DNA from: Phycisphaerales bacterium UBA2421
GTDB lineage: Bacteria > Planctomycetota > Phycisphaerae > Tepidisphaerales > Tepidisphaeraceae
NCBI GenBank assembly: GCA_002343075.1
Contig: DDRH01000027.1
Span: 1-53,678, forward strand
Direction of reading: 5' to 3'
Length of the DNA stretch: 53,678 nucleotides
Below the pieces are notes generated by a model. The model was given only the letters and a program-made list of their open reading frames with translations, was not told the origin of the DNA and did not search any database. Shown here in pieces: positions 7,872 through 14,705 of the stretch (position 1 is its first letter; the number at the start of each line of letters is the position of its first letter). The translations under genes were made by a program, and so were the position numbers.

Positions 7872-8068
7872 ACTATCACTTCATCCGTCGTCGTCCGCCG
7901 AAGGATGACGTTTGGGTCGTCCGGAAGCGGTCGTTCCTCGGTTCTTTGCTCACGATATACCGTTTTCGGCCCTTCGACATCAGTTTTCAGGGCTTTTGTA
8001 ACATAACCCACCTGCCGGCCAAGCCAGCCTAGGATGCCTTTGCCGGGGCGGTCTATGGGCATGGGCAT
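7844..8068 (-). CDS. Small hypothetical protein between nuoE and nuoF
   Basis: I do not recognise this 74-residue ORF. It starts MPMPIDRPGKGILGWLGRQ and has a basic/hydrophobic N-terminal half, then a charged, proline-containing C-terminal half ending in VIVKER. Its codons are GC-rich like its neighbours, and it is co-directional with the phosphatase upstream and nuoF downstream. The last five residues (MKDEG) and the stop come from the GGATGAA repeat arm, so the original end was probably close to VIVKER. A role tied to complex I assembly is only a guess from position. It could also be a chance frame, since no Shine-Dalgarno sequence is obvious. Confidence 0.5.
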   Translation of the reverse strand: MPMPIDRPGKGILGWLGRQVGYVTKALKTDVEGPKTVYREQRTEERPLPDDPNVILRRTTTDEVIVKERMKDEG

Positions 8069-8071
8069 AAT

Positions 8072-8175
8072 CTAACCACAGAGGCGTGGAGAACACAGGG
8101 GGCGCGATGAAAATGCGAGCGCAACTCGACCCGAAGAAATCCAGCGAACTATCTTCTTTGTGCCTCTGTGGTTCA
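8072..8175. repeat. CACAGAG-family inverted-repeat element
   Basis: The left arm at 8073-8099 (TAACCACAGAGGCGTGGAG then AACACAGG) and the right arm at 8153-8175 (cttctttgtgcctctgtgg then ttca) share the 12-bp terminus AACCACAGAGGC in inverted orientation. The middle of about 55 bases is unique. The element exactly fills the space between the phosphatase stop codon (TGA at 8176-8178) and the start of the small ORF (8068). The AACCAC terminus is shared with the CACGAAG and CCAAGG elements nearby. Repeats of this wording occur in many unrelated bacterial genomes. Confidence 0.85.
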
Positions 8176-8757
8176 TCACTCTTTCGATTGTGCAAACGTC
8201 TCTCTCATCTGCCGCGATTGTGGGTCGTAAACGTCAATGAACCGCTGAACATCGCCGACGGTTCGCTGGCTGTGGCCGAAGGTAAGCAGCTTTTGCTTGG
8301 CCTGTTCTTTCGACCAGCCGAGGACCGACATCTGGTACGCCGCCACCATCATTCCCGTCCGCCGGACGCCCTGGGCACAGTGGACGACCACGGGCTGTTG
8401 GGCTGGGTCGGTCGCGATCGACAAGAACCGGGCGATCGCTAGGGCGTCTGGCCACCCGCCGAGGGGAATGGTAACTTTTTCGAGTCGAATACCGGGCCGA
8501 GCGTGGAGATGCGATTCTTCGGCGGCAAACTCCGGCTTGGCGGGGTCGGCGGCCTCGTCGTTATCAATGAGGGTAATGACCGTCCGCGGCCTCACTTTGC
8601 GAAGCATGTTGCGATACTCCCGCAAACCGCGGTTACCGTCGCGATACAGCTTGCCACGGTCGACCGTCGCGAGGTGATACGTCTCAAAAAACCGCCGCCA
8701 GATGGTGACCACCGCCACGACGACAACCAGAACAGCAGAGATAAGCCACGCGTTCAT
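8176..8757 (-). CDS. Membrane-anchored protein tyrosine phosphatase
   Basis: From the ATG at 8757 the product has 193 residues. It starts with a single transmembrane helix (MNAWLISAVLVVVVAVVTI) followed by RR, so the catalytic domain is probably cytosolic. The phosphatase signature VVVHCAQGVRRTG near residue 130 is a complete C-x5-R-T loop. GGWPD about 25 residues earlier gives the WPD-type acid loop. The fold most resembles the dual-specificity/DSP branch; phospho-substrates are unknown. It lies between nuoE and nuoF, which is not a usual place for a phosphatase, and is bordered on both sides by different inverted-repeat elements. The frame runs ten codons further upstream, but those are CACAGAT repeat sequence and no Shine-Dalgarno site is visible. 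Confidence 0.85.
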   Translation of the reverse strand: MNAWLISAVLVVVVAVVTIWRRFFETYHLATVDRGKLYRDGNRGLREYRNMLRKVRPRTVITLIDNDEAADPAKPEFAAEESHLHARPGIRLEKVTIPLGGWPDALAIARFLSIATDPAQQPVVVHCAQGVRRTGMMVAAYQMSVLGWSKEQAKQKLLTFGHSQRTVGDVQRFIDVYDPQSRQMRETFAQSKE

Positions 8758-8843
8758 ATCAGCCACAGATTGGGCACAGACGCTCACGGATGGACCTGCA
8801 AGCCAATTTCTATCAGATTCTATCTGTGTTCATCTGTGGCTAC
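8758..8843. repeat. CACAGAT-family inverted-repeat element
   Basis: The left arm at 8758-8793 reads atcAGCCACAGATtgggcac and continues with degenerate 9-10 bp units. The right arm at 8817-8842 is its complement (ATCTGTGtTcATCTGTGGCT). The 10-bp terminus AGCCACAGAT is perfect in inverted orientation. The element lies between the nuoE stop (12 bases away) and the phosphatase start, which it touches. It is similar in design, but not in sequence, to the CACAGAG element 600 bases away. Confidence 0.85.
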
Positions 8844-8853
8844 AAAACTCTTC

Positions 8854-9426
8854 TCAATGCCCCGACGCGAACTTGATCCCCGGATCCTTGTAATCATGCG
8901 GATCATCCGGCAGCTTGTTCAATTCGGCATCGAGCGCTTCCGGTGTGAGGTCTTCGTGCATCACGTCATTGATCAACGCCACAGGGGCATTGCCGCAGGC
9001 GCCGAGGCATTCAAGCTCGACGACGGTGAACCGCTGATCGGGCGTGGTTTCGCCGACTTCGATATTGTACTTCTTGCAGACATGGTCGGTCAGTTTGCGC
9101 GAGTCGCAGATTTCGCACGACAAGCTGCGGCAGACCTGGATGAGATACTTGCCCTTGGGCTTGAGCCAGTATTCTTCGTAAAAGGTAGCAGTATCGATGA
9201 CTTCGGCAGGCGCGATTTCGAGGAATTCGGCAATCTCCTGCATCGCCGCGGGGGGAATCCAGTTGTATTCGTGCTGTACCATGTGCAGCGCCGGTAAAAG
9301 GCAGGCGCGCTTGTTGGGGTAACGGGGAAAATAGGTGTCCGCGATCTGCTTCTTCAGTTCATCCGTCAGCAACGGCTGACTTTGCGCCACGCGGGTGTTT
9401 CTGCGGTCTTCTGCGATCCAGGGCAT
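8854..9426 (-). CDS. nuoE: NADH-quinone oxidoreductase subunit E
   Basis: NuoE carries the [2Fe-2S] cluster N1a beside the NADH site of complex I. From ATG 9426 (MPWIAEDRRNTRVAQSQPLL) the protein has 190 residues. The thioredoxin-like domain shows the helical LPALHMVQHEYNWIP part. The four cluster ligands come in two pairs: CRSLSC (C-x4-C, about residue 104) and CLGACGNAP (C-x3-C, about residue 145). The open frame continues 41 codons upstream, but that part reads through an ACGATGA repeat arm and is not protein. That arm ends five bases before the ATG, and no ribosome-binding site is visible. The gene sits in nuoD-E-F order, with extra genes inserted on both sides. Confidence 0.96.
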   Translation of the reverse strand: MPWIAEDRRNTRVAQSQPLLTDELKKQIADTYFPRYPNKRACLLPALHMVQHEYNWIPPAAMQEIAEFLEIAPAEVIDTATFYEEYWLKPKGKYLIQVCRSLSCEICDSRKLTDHVCKKYNIEVGETTPDQRFTVVELECLGACGNAPVALINDVMHEDLTPEALDAELNKLPDDPHDYKDPGIKFASGH

Positions 9427-9430
9427 ATTT

Positions 9431-9882
9431 TGAACGATGAAGTCGAAACGATGAACGATGAATGCACATCGATCGCTTTCCGACTGGTCATCCCTTTCGA
9501 TTTCTGTTCGCTGTTCGAGCCGAGGCAACGAAAATCGCCATGAGCTCATTCGCTTCTGTCAACAAAGGAACCAGCTTCGACTGCTCCACGATAGCCGAAT
9601 CAATCAGCAACTCAATCCCGTAGATCGTTTCATCCAGCTCTTGCGCCGAACACTCCAACTTGCTGACAAATTCGGCGGTCGACCTTGCACGATGCGCCTC
9701 TCGGTATTGGGCGCCGACGGAGGTCCCAGAGCGGACCAACGGACGTCCAATCACTTCGCCCGGCCCGGTGCGCGGCAGCACCGCACACAAACGAATAACC
9801 CGCAGAGCGAACTGGTTAGTCCTGTCTTTCAGGTCATTCATCGTTCATCGTTCCGACTTCATCGTTCCGACTTCATCGTTTC
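9431..9882. mobile_element. Inverted-repeat element carrying a four-helix-bundle ORF, inserted between nuoD and nuoE
   Basis: Inverted arms at 9432-9464 and 9835-9867 agree at 32 of 33 positions. They are made of 7-bp ACGATGA units with an AAGTCG spacer. The right arm has one additional unit reaching 9882, directly next to the nuoD stop codon (9884-9886); the left arm ends five bases from the nuoE ATG. Between the arms lies one intact ORF whose ATG is formed by the right arm itself. A related element without an ORF lies at 48455-48549. The structure resembles a small transposable unit, or a hairpin element with a passenger. No transposase is encoded and no target-site duplication is obvious. 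Confidence 0.75.
9488..9841 (-). CDS. Four-helix bundle protein (23S rRNA IVS-protein/Avd-like family)
   Basis: The 117-residue product starts MNDLKDRTNQFALRVIRLC and continues VGRPL-like (VIGRPLVRSGTSVGAQYRE), then ARSTAEFVSKLECSAQELDE and a leucine-rich last helix. This is the recognisable pattern of the PF05635/TIGR02436 four-helix bundle family. Members were first found in intervening sequences of 23S rRNA genes in Leptospira and Coxiella, and they share their fold with Avd, the accessory protein of diversity-generating retroelements. Their biochemical role is uncertain; some bind nucleic acid. The start codon lies inside the right arm of the surrounding inverted repeat, and the stop lies 24 bases from the left arm. 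No reverse transcriptase is in the window, so a retroelement role is not supported here. Confidence 0.88.
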   Translation of the reverse strand: MNDLKDRTNQFALRVIRLCAVLPRTGPGEVIGRPLVRSGTSVGAQYREAHRARSTAEFVSKLECSAQELDETIYGIELLIDSAIVEQSKLVPLLTEANELMAIFVASARTANRNRKG

Positions 9883-9883
9883 C

Positions 9884-11152
9884 CTACCGATCCAACTCCG
9901 CCGCAATCACATTCACGCTTCCCAGCACGGCCACCACATCGCTGAGCAGGTGGCCTTCAATCAGCTTTGGAAACACAGCGTAATTGATGTAAATGCAGGG
10001 CCTCGTGCGCACGCGCCACGGAGTGCTTTCGCCGGCGCTCACGATGTAATAGCCCAATTCGCCGTTGGCGCTTTCGATGCAGTTGTAGACCTCGCCAATC
10101 GGGCTTTCAAACCCGCGGTTGGTCATGATCATTTCAAAGTGATGGATCAGTCCTTCAATGCTTGAGTAAACCTGATCTTTCGGCGGAAGCACTTCCTTCC
10201 CTTCCGGGCTTACATTCACGGGGCCTTGCGGAATCTTGTCGATCAACTGCCGGATGATATGCATGCTCTGCTTCATCTCTTCCAGCCGGCAAAGATAGCG
10301 CGCATAACAATCGCCGGTCGTCATCACCGGCACCTTGAAATCGACTGCCGGCGCGCCCTGGCCGTCCCAGTTATCTTGAAAACAGAGATAAGGCTCGTCT
10401 TTACGGATGTCGCGACGAATGCCCGCGCTGCGCGCCATCGGCCCGGTGAGCGACCAACTCGCTGCTTCTTCGGCACTGATCACGCCGACCCCGCGCGTGC
10501 GCTCGATGAAGATGCGATTCTTGTTAAGCAGCGTCTCAACTTCCTGCAGCGCCTTGGGAAGTTGGTCGTCCACAAACTTCTTTACCATCGTCTTAAACGT
10601 GCCTTCGTCCGGCAGGTCCATGTTCAGCCCGCCGACGCGCGTCCAGCTTGTGTGATAGCGCTGACCTGACATGAACTCAACGATGTCATAGATGCGTTCT
10701 CGCTCGTTAAAGCCGAACAAAAACGCCGTAAAAGCGCCCAAATCCAGCCCTGCAGCACCGACACAAAGCAGGTGTGATTGAATTCGTCCCAGTTCTCCGG
10801 CGATCGTCCGCAGCACCTTGCACCGCGGGGTTAGCTCGATGCCCATCAGCTTTTCGACCGCCCCGTGCCACGCCAGCTCGTTGTAAATCGGCGCGCTGTA
10901 GTCCATCCGGTCGACAATGGTGACGTATTGGTTGTAGTTGAGATGTTCCCCAAGCTTCTCAAACCCGCTGTGCAGATACCCGATATGCGGGATGGCGCGC
11001 ACGACGCGCTCGCCGTCCAGTTCCAGGACGATGCGCAGCGTGGTGTGTGTCGCCGGATGCTGCGGGCCGAAGTTAAGCGTCCATCGATCACCGGCGGGTT
11101 TCTGGTCCTTCGACAAAAACTCCGGCGCGGCAGGGGCAAGCGTATAGGGCAT
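9884..11152 (-). CDS. nuoD: NADH-quinone oxidoreductase subunit D
   Basis: NuoD is the 49-kDa-type subunit that helps form the quinone pocket of complex I. The 422-residue protein has LNFGPQHPATHTTLRIVLEL near residue 28, followed by HIGYLHSGFEKLGE. NYNQYVTIVDRMDY, ELGRIQSHL, GRVG-type WTRVGGLNMDLP, GPMARSAGIRRD and a C-terminal GELGYYIVSAGESTPWRVR complete the subunit pattern. It ends AAELDR, like most family members. An AGGAAG ribosome-binding site lies seven bases before the ATG at 11152. It is the first gene of the row: no nuoA, B or C precedes it. Instead a divergent phage-like module begins 309 bases away, so this nuo cluster is split from the remaining complex I genes. Confidence 0.97.
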   Translation of the reverse strand: MPYTLAPAAPEFLSKDQKPAGDRWTLNFGPQHPATHTTLRIVLELDGERVVRAIPHIGYLHSGFEKLGEHLNYNQYVTIVDRMDYSAPIYNELAWHGAVEKLMGIELTPRCKVLRTIAGELGRIQSHLLCVGAAGLDLGAFTAFLFGFNERERIYDIVEFMSGQRYHTSWTRVGGLNMDLPDEGTFKTMVKKFVDDQLPKALQEVETLLNKNRIFIERTRGVGVISAEEAASWSLTGPMARSAGIRRDIRKDEPYLCFQDNWDGQGAPAVDFKVPVMTTGDCYARYLCRLEEMKQSMHIIRQLIDKIPQGPVNVSPEGKEVLPPKDQVYSSIEGLIHHFEMIMTNRGFESPIGEVYNCIESANGELGYYIVSAGESTPWRVRTRPCIYINYAVFPKLIEGHLLSDVVAVLGSVNVIAAELDR

Positions 11153-11461
11153 CTGATTTCTTCCTGAATCTCAAACCCCGCCGGGACATCGGCGGGCCAA
11201 CTTCAATCGACAGGCGATTATACGGAGCTTAGGAGATCGTTCCATCTTTCACAAACGATCGATCGCCCAGGCAACAGCGCGCTGCGCGCCGTGAGCGCCA
11301 ATAGCGCAACGCCGATCCGAACAAAATCCAAAAATTGTCTGCGAAAAGCCTGAGGTTTTCCCCAATTCTTTCCGCCAAGTTGCGCCACACGCCCAGCCGC
11401 GGCGCAGCGCCCCGGGATAGGGCGAGGCTGTGAAACACACGAACCGATTACGGAGCGAATC
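11153..11461. other. Divergent gap between nuoD and the phage portal gene
   Basis: These 309 bases must hold the promoter for the minus-strand nuo row and the leader of the plus-strand phage module. The ribosome-binding sites at both ends are visible: AGGAAG before nuoD, and CGGAG seven bases before the portal ATG. I see no recognisable gene. GC-rich inverted stretches such as gcgcgctgcgcgcc near 11278 are present. No -35/-10 pair is clear enough to call. Confidence 0.45.
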
Positions 11462-12994
11462 ATGAACCATCTCATTAGCCCAGCTATCGAACAGCAACTA
11501 CGCACACTGGGAATTGCCAGCCAGGCGTTTCATCTTCGTGTCGATGCGCTGCTTGCCGTAGAGGCACCCCGTCTGGGCAGACTGTGGTCCTACTACCGAA
11601 ATCCGGCGCGCCCTTCCGATGCCAGCGACGCCACGTCGTCGCCTTATCGTCAGGCGCAGGAGTGGGGGCTACCCAGACGCATCAAAGGCGATCCTGGGGC
11701 AGCCGACTCCGTCCGCAGAGAAGTCGTGATTGAGAACGACATCGGCTGGCGCATCGACACGATGGTCGATTTCCTGTTCGGCAAAGAGCTCATGATTTCG
11801 AGCACGGCCCCGGACGAGGGTCGCCGCCGGGTTGTCACGCAGTTGCTGCGCGCAATCTTCACCAACCACGGCGGGCCGGCATTTCTTCAGCAGCTTGCCT
11901 TGGTTGGCGCTGTGTATGGCTATGTCGATGTTCTCGTGAAACTGCTGCCCAACCCCGATCCGTGCCAGTCGCCCGCGCCGCCCCTCGATCACAACGAACC
12001 TTCCCCGAGCGCGATTGAACCATCGCCAGAGGCCATTGCTCGCCTCGCTCGACGGGTGCGGTTTGAAGTTGTCGAGCCGGCGCGGGCGCTGCCGGTGCTT
12101 TCGCCGGCCGATTTCTCGGTCGTCGATGCCTATGCGCAGGTCTATCGTCTGCCAGGCCGACATCAGTCGTCTGCCGAGAGTGAGGACGGAGGGCGCGGCC
12201 AATCATGGGTCCGTCGTCTCTTTGGCGCGCGCGGCCTGACGCGACATGTAAGGGATGACGTCATTGCGATTGACGTCATCACTTCCACGCGTTGGTCCAC
12301 GCTTCTCGACAACCGCGTTGCGGCCAGCGGGGTCAACTCGCTTGGCAGAATTCCACTGGTGCACATTCAGAATGTAGCGGTGCCATTTGCTTACTCGGGC
12401 GCGAGCGATGTCGAGCCACTCTTACCCCTGCAGGACGAACTGAACACCCGGCTGAGCGATCGCGCACATCGAATCGCGCTGCAGTCGTTTCGCATGTATC
12501 TCGGAAGGGGAATTGATGGATTCACCGAGCAGGTTGTTTCGCCCGGGCGAATGTGGACCAGTGATGATCCCAACGCGCAGATCACCGAGTTCGGTGGCGA
12601 TTCTGCCTGTCCGAGTGAGGAAGCACACATTCGTGACTTGCGCGAAGCGATCGACAAGGCAAGCGGCGTGTCGCCAATCGCCGCTGGCGCGATCAAGGGC
12701 CGCATCGGCCGGCTCACCAGCGCCGCGGCGCTTCGGGTGACGATGCTTGCGCTGCTCTCTCGAACCGAGCGCAAGCGATCGCTCTATGGCGAGGGCATCG
12801 CGCGCATGTGCGAGCTTGCGCTCGCGTGGCTCGATTGCGCCGGGGTGTTTGCAACTTCGCCGGACGAGCGCGCCATCGACATTCAATGGCCCAACCCCAT
12901 CCCTCTCAATGAGATCGAGCGACTCGAAGAAGCGCAGCACAAGCTCAACATCGGCGTGCCGCGCGAAACCGTTCTCAGGGAGCTGGGCTACTGA
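11462..12994 (+). CDS. Phage portal protein (SPP1 gp6-like)
   Basis: The 510-residue product resembles SPP1-type portal proteins, which form the dodecameric DNA entry ring of the capsid. Visible hallmarks are SYYRNPARP near residue 44 and a VIENDIGWRIDTMVDFLFGK segment around residues 90-109. IPLVHIQNVAVPFAYSGASD and VEPLLPLQDELNTRLSDRAH around residues 297-336 are typical, as is the ISPIAAGAIKG-like SGVSPIAAGAIKGRIGRLTS stretch before the long clip/stem helices. It has a good GGAG site. It opens a run of co-directional, closely spaced head genes. No terminase lies before it, the strand switching directly to nuoD. The frame is intact throughout, so this is not an obviously decaying prophage gene. 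Confidence 0.85.
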   Translation: MNHLISPAIEQQLRTLGIASQAFHLRVDALLAVEAPRLGRLWSYYRNPARPSDASDATSSPYRQAQEWGLPRRIKGDPGAADSVRREVVIENDIGWRIDTMVDFLFGKELMISSTAPDEGRRRVVTQLLRAIFTNHGGPAFLQQLALVGAVYGYVDVLVKLLPNPDPCQSPAPPLDHNEPSPSAIEPSPEAIARLARRVRFEVVEPARALPVLSPADFSVVDAYAQVYRLPGRHQSSAESEDGGRGQSWVRRLFGARGLTRHVRDDVIAIDVITSTRWSTLLDNRVAASGVNSLGRIPLVHIQNVAVPFAYSGASDVEPLLPLQDELNTRLSDRAHRIALQSFRMYLGRGIDGFTEQVVSPGRMWTSDDPNAQITEFGGDSACPSEEAHIRDLREAIDKASGVSPIAAGAIKGRIGRLTSAAALRVTMLALLSRTERKRSLYGEGIARMCELALAWLDCAGVFATSPDERAIDIQWPNPIPLNEIERLEEAQHKLNIGVPRETVLRELGY

Positions 12995-13092
12995 ACCCTG
13001 TCACACAGACGCACCTCATAGTGATGAAGTGCGATGAAGGCACCGCTGCAGTCCTGAACTGATCGAATTCACTTACCAGAAAGGAGGTTTCC

Positions 13093-13332
13093 ATGTCCGA
13101 AGCAAATCTGCCCGAGGTCGTTGCCGCTGCGGCGGAGGATGCTGCTGCTGAACCGATTGCAGCCGGCGTGACGATCGAATCGCCGCCGCCGGCGCTACGG
13201 CCCGAAGCGAGCGACTCCGGCGACGCGCGTGTGTCGTTGAATCGGCTCGCGGCGGCGCTGTCGCAGCAGCGCAGCACGCAACTGCTGCTCGAGTATCTGC
13301 GGCTGCGACGCATCGCCCGGTCGTTGACGTAG
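13093..13332 (+). CDS. Small protein between portal and capsid genes
   Basis: This 79-residue ORF has an excellent AAAGGAGG ribosome-binding site. The N-terminal half is rich in alanine, glutamate and proline (MSEANLPEVVAAAAEDAAAE). The C-terminal half is a basic helix (RLAAALSQQRSTQLLLEYLR). In tailed phages this position, directly before the major capsid gene, often encodes a scaffold or assembly protein, and the acidic-then-helical composition would fit a very short one. That is an inference from position only; I recognise no family. Confidence 0.7.
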   Translation: MSEANLPEVVAAAAEDAAAEPIAAGVTIESPPPALRPEASDSGDARVSLNRLAAALSQQRSTQLLLEYLRLRRIARSLT

Positions 13333-13403
13333 GCAATGCTCAATCGCCCATTCATTCATCATGTTTCTAGAAGATCAGATTTCTTAACTCTCAGGAGATT
13401 CTC

Positions 13404-14558
13404 ATGCCATTTACTGGAAAAGCTACCTATTCTGCCGGCACCACACTCCCGGAAATCGCGGAAGATGTGAGTGACCTCATCGCAATCAACTCGCCGCACG
13501 ACACGCCCCTGCTCGATGCGCTCGGCGATGCCGCCCGGCCGGCGCGATCGACCGTTCACGAGTGGATCGAAGACTCGCTCTTGCCCAACAGCAGTGTTGT
13601 CGCCGATGGTTCCATCGCCGACCCGGAAACCGAAACATCGTTCGGCGTTGCCGACGCAGCGACGTTTCGCGTTGGCGATCAGGTGCGCAACGGCGAGACT
13701 GCCGAGGTCATGCTGGTGACGGCGACCAACGCCGGTGCCGGCACCATCACCGTCTCGCGCGGCTACGGCGGGACGACCGCGGGTGAACTGGTCGATGCGG
13801 CTACGCTCACCGTCATCGGCAATGCGTCTCTCGAAGGAGCCGATGCCGATGCTGCTCGATTTACCAATCGCGCCCGAAGATCCAACTTCACGCAGATCTT
13901 CAGCGCAACTGTCGAGGTCAGCGGCAGTGACCTGGCGGTGCGGCAGATCGGCGTGCGCGACGAGTTGGATTACCAGAAAGTTCAGCGGTCGCGCGAACTG
14001 ATCCGTGACCTTGAGAATAGCATCATTAACGGCGTGGCACCCTCGGCAAGCCCGCAAGGGTCGGCGACCGTTCGACGGACGATGCGCGGCATCCTCTCGC
14101 ATATTGCGACCAACCGCTTCTCGCCGGGTGCCTCAGGGTTTCCGGCAGGTTCGACGCTCACCGAGGCGCAACTCAACGCGGCGCTGCGGGCTCTCTGGAC
14201 GAACTCGTCGGGCACGGTCGATCTCATCGTCGTCGGTGGGCAGGAGAAACGCGCCATTAACCAGTTTGTCGCCAGCAGCCGACGCTTCACCGCCGGCAGC
14301 GACAGCTACAAGGATCTGGTGAGCACCTACGAAAGCGATTACGGCGTCTGTCGCATCATTCTCTCGCGCTACGTTCCTGCGGGCACGGTGATACTGCTCG
14401 ACAGCAGCCGTGTCAGCGCAATGCCGCTTGCCGGGCGCAGCTTCCATTACTCGGCGCTGGCGCGAACCGGTGACAGCGAGCGGGGCCAGATGCTCGGTGA
14501 GTACACGCTCGAATTCCGCAACGAAAGCGCCCATGGCGTGATCACCGGGCTTGGGTAA
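13404..14558 (+). CDS. Phage major capsid protein (SU10/DUF5309 type)
   Basis: The 384-residue protein matches the SU10-like (DUF5309) HK97-fold capsid family. The opening MPFTGKATYSAGTTLPEIAE is followed by VSDLIAINSPHDTPLLDALG, the conserved N-arm. An inserted beta-rich part (FRVGDQVRNGETAEVMLV, then TITVSRGYGGT) occupies residues about 75-145. The E-loop/spine helix region FTQIFSATVEVSG, then ELDYQKVQRSRELIRDLENS, and the C-terminal LDSSRVSAMPLAGRSFHYS, then EYTLEFRNESAHGVI complete the pattern. A CTCAGGAG site precedes the start. No separate maturation protease is encoded nearby. The best-recognised gene of this module, it strongly supports a virion or gene-transfer-type particle origin. 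Confidence 0.88.
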   Translation: MPFTGKATYSAGTTLPEIAEDVSDLIAINSPHDTPLLDALGDAARPARSTVHEWIEDSLLPNSSVVADGSIADPETETSFGVADAATFRVGDQVRNGETAEVMLVTATNAGAGTITVSRGYGGTTAGELVDAATLTVIGNASLEGADADAARFTNRARRSNFTQIFSATVEVSGSDLAVRQIGVRDELDYQKVQRSRELIRDLENSIINGVAPSASPQGSATVRRTMRGILSHIATNRFSPGASGFPAGSTLTEAQLNAALRALWTNSSGTVDLIVVGGQEKRAINQFVASSRRFTAGSDSYKDLVSTYESDYGVCRIILSRYVPAGTVILLDSSRVSAMPLAGRSFHYSALARTGDSERGQMLGEYTLEFRNESAHGVITGLG

Positions 14559-14705
14559 CCGCAGCAACAGCGGCGCGCGGGGTGCGGCGGGCGGTGTAGT
14601 CGATGCCGGGAACGGCGGCCGACTGGGCTGCATCACCCCCCGACCCGCCGCCGCTGCTTCGTCGGGTTTGTTGGACTCTTTGTGTGAACTTGTTTGGAGC
14701 GTGCC

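Noticed and set aside
9431..9882. A diversity-generating retroelement, suggested by the Avd-like protein
   Set aside because: No reverse transcriptase, template repeat or variable repeat is visible in the window.
4155..9883. CRISPR arrays, suggested by the dense short repeats
   Set aside because: The repeats are 7-9 bp degenerate units in inverted arms, not 25-40 bp direct repeats with regular spacers, and no cas genes are present.
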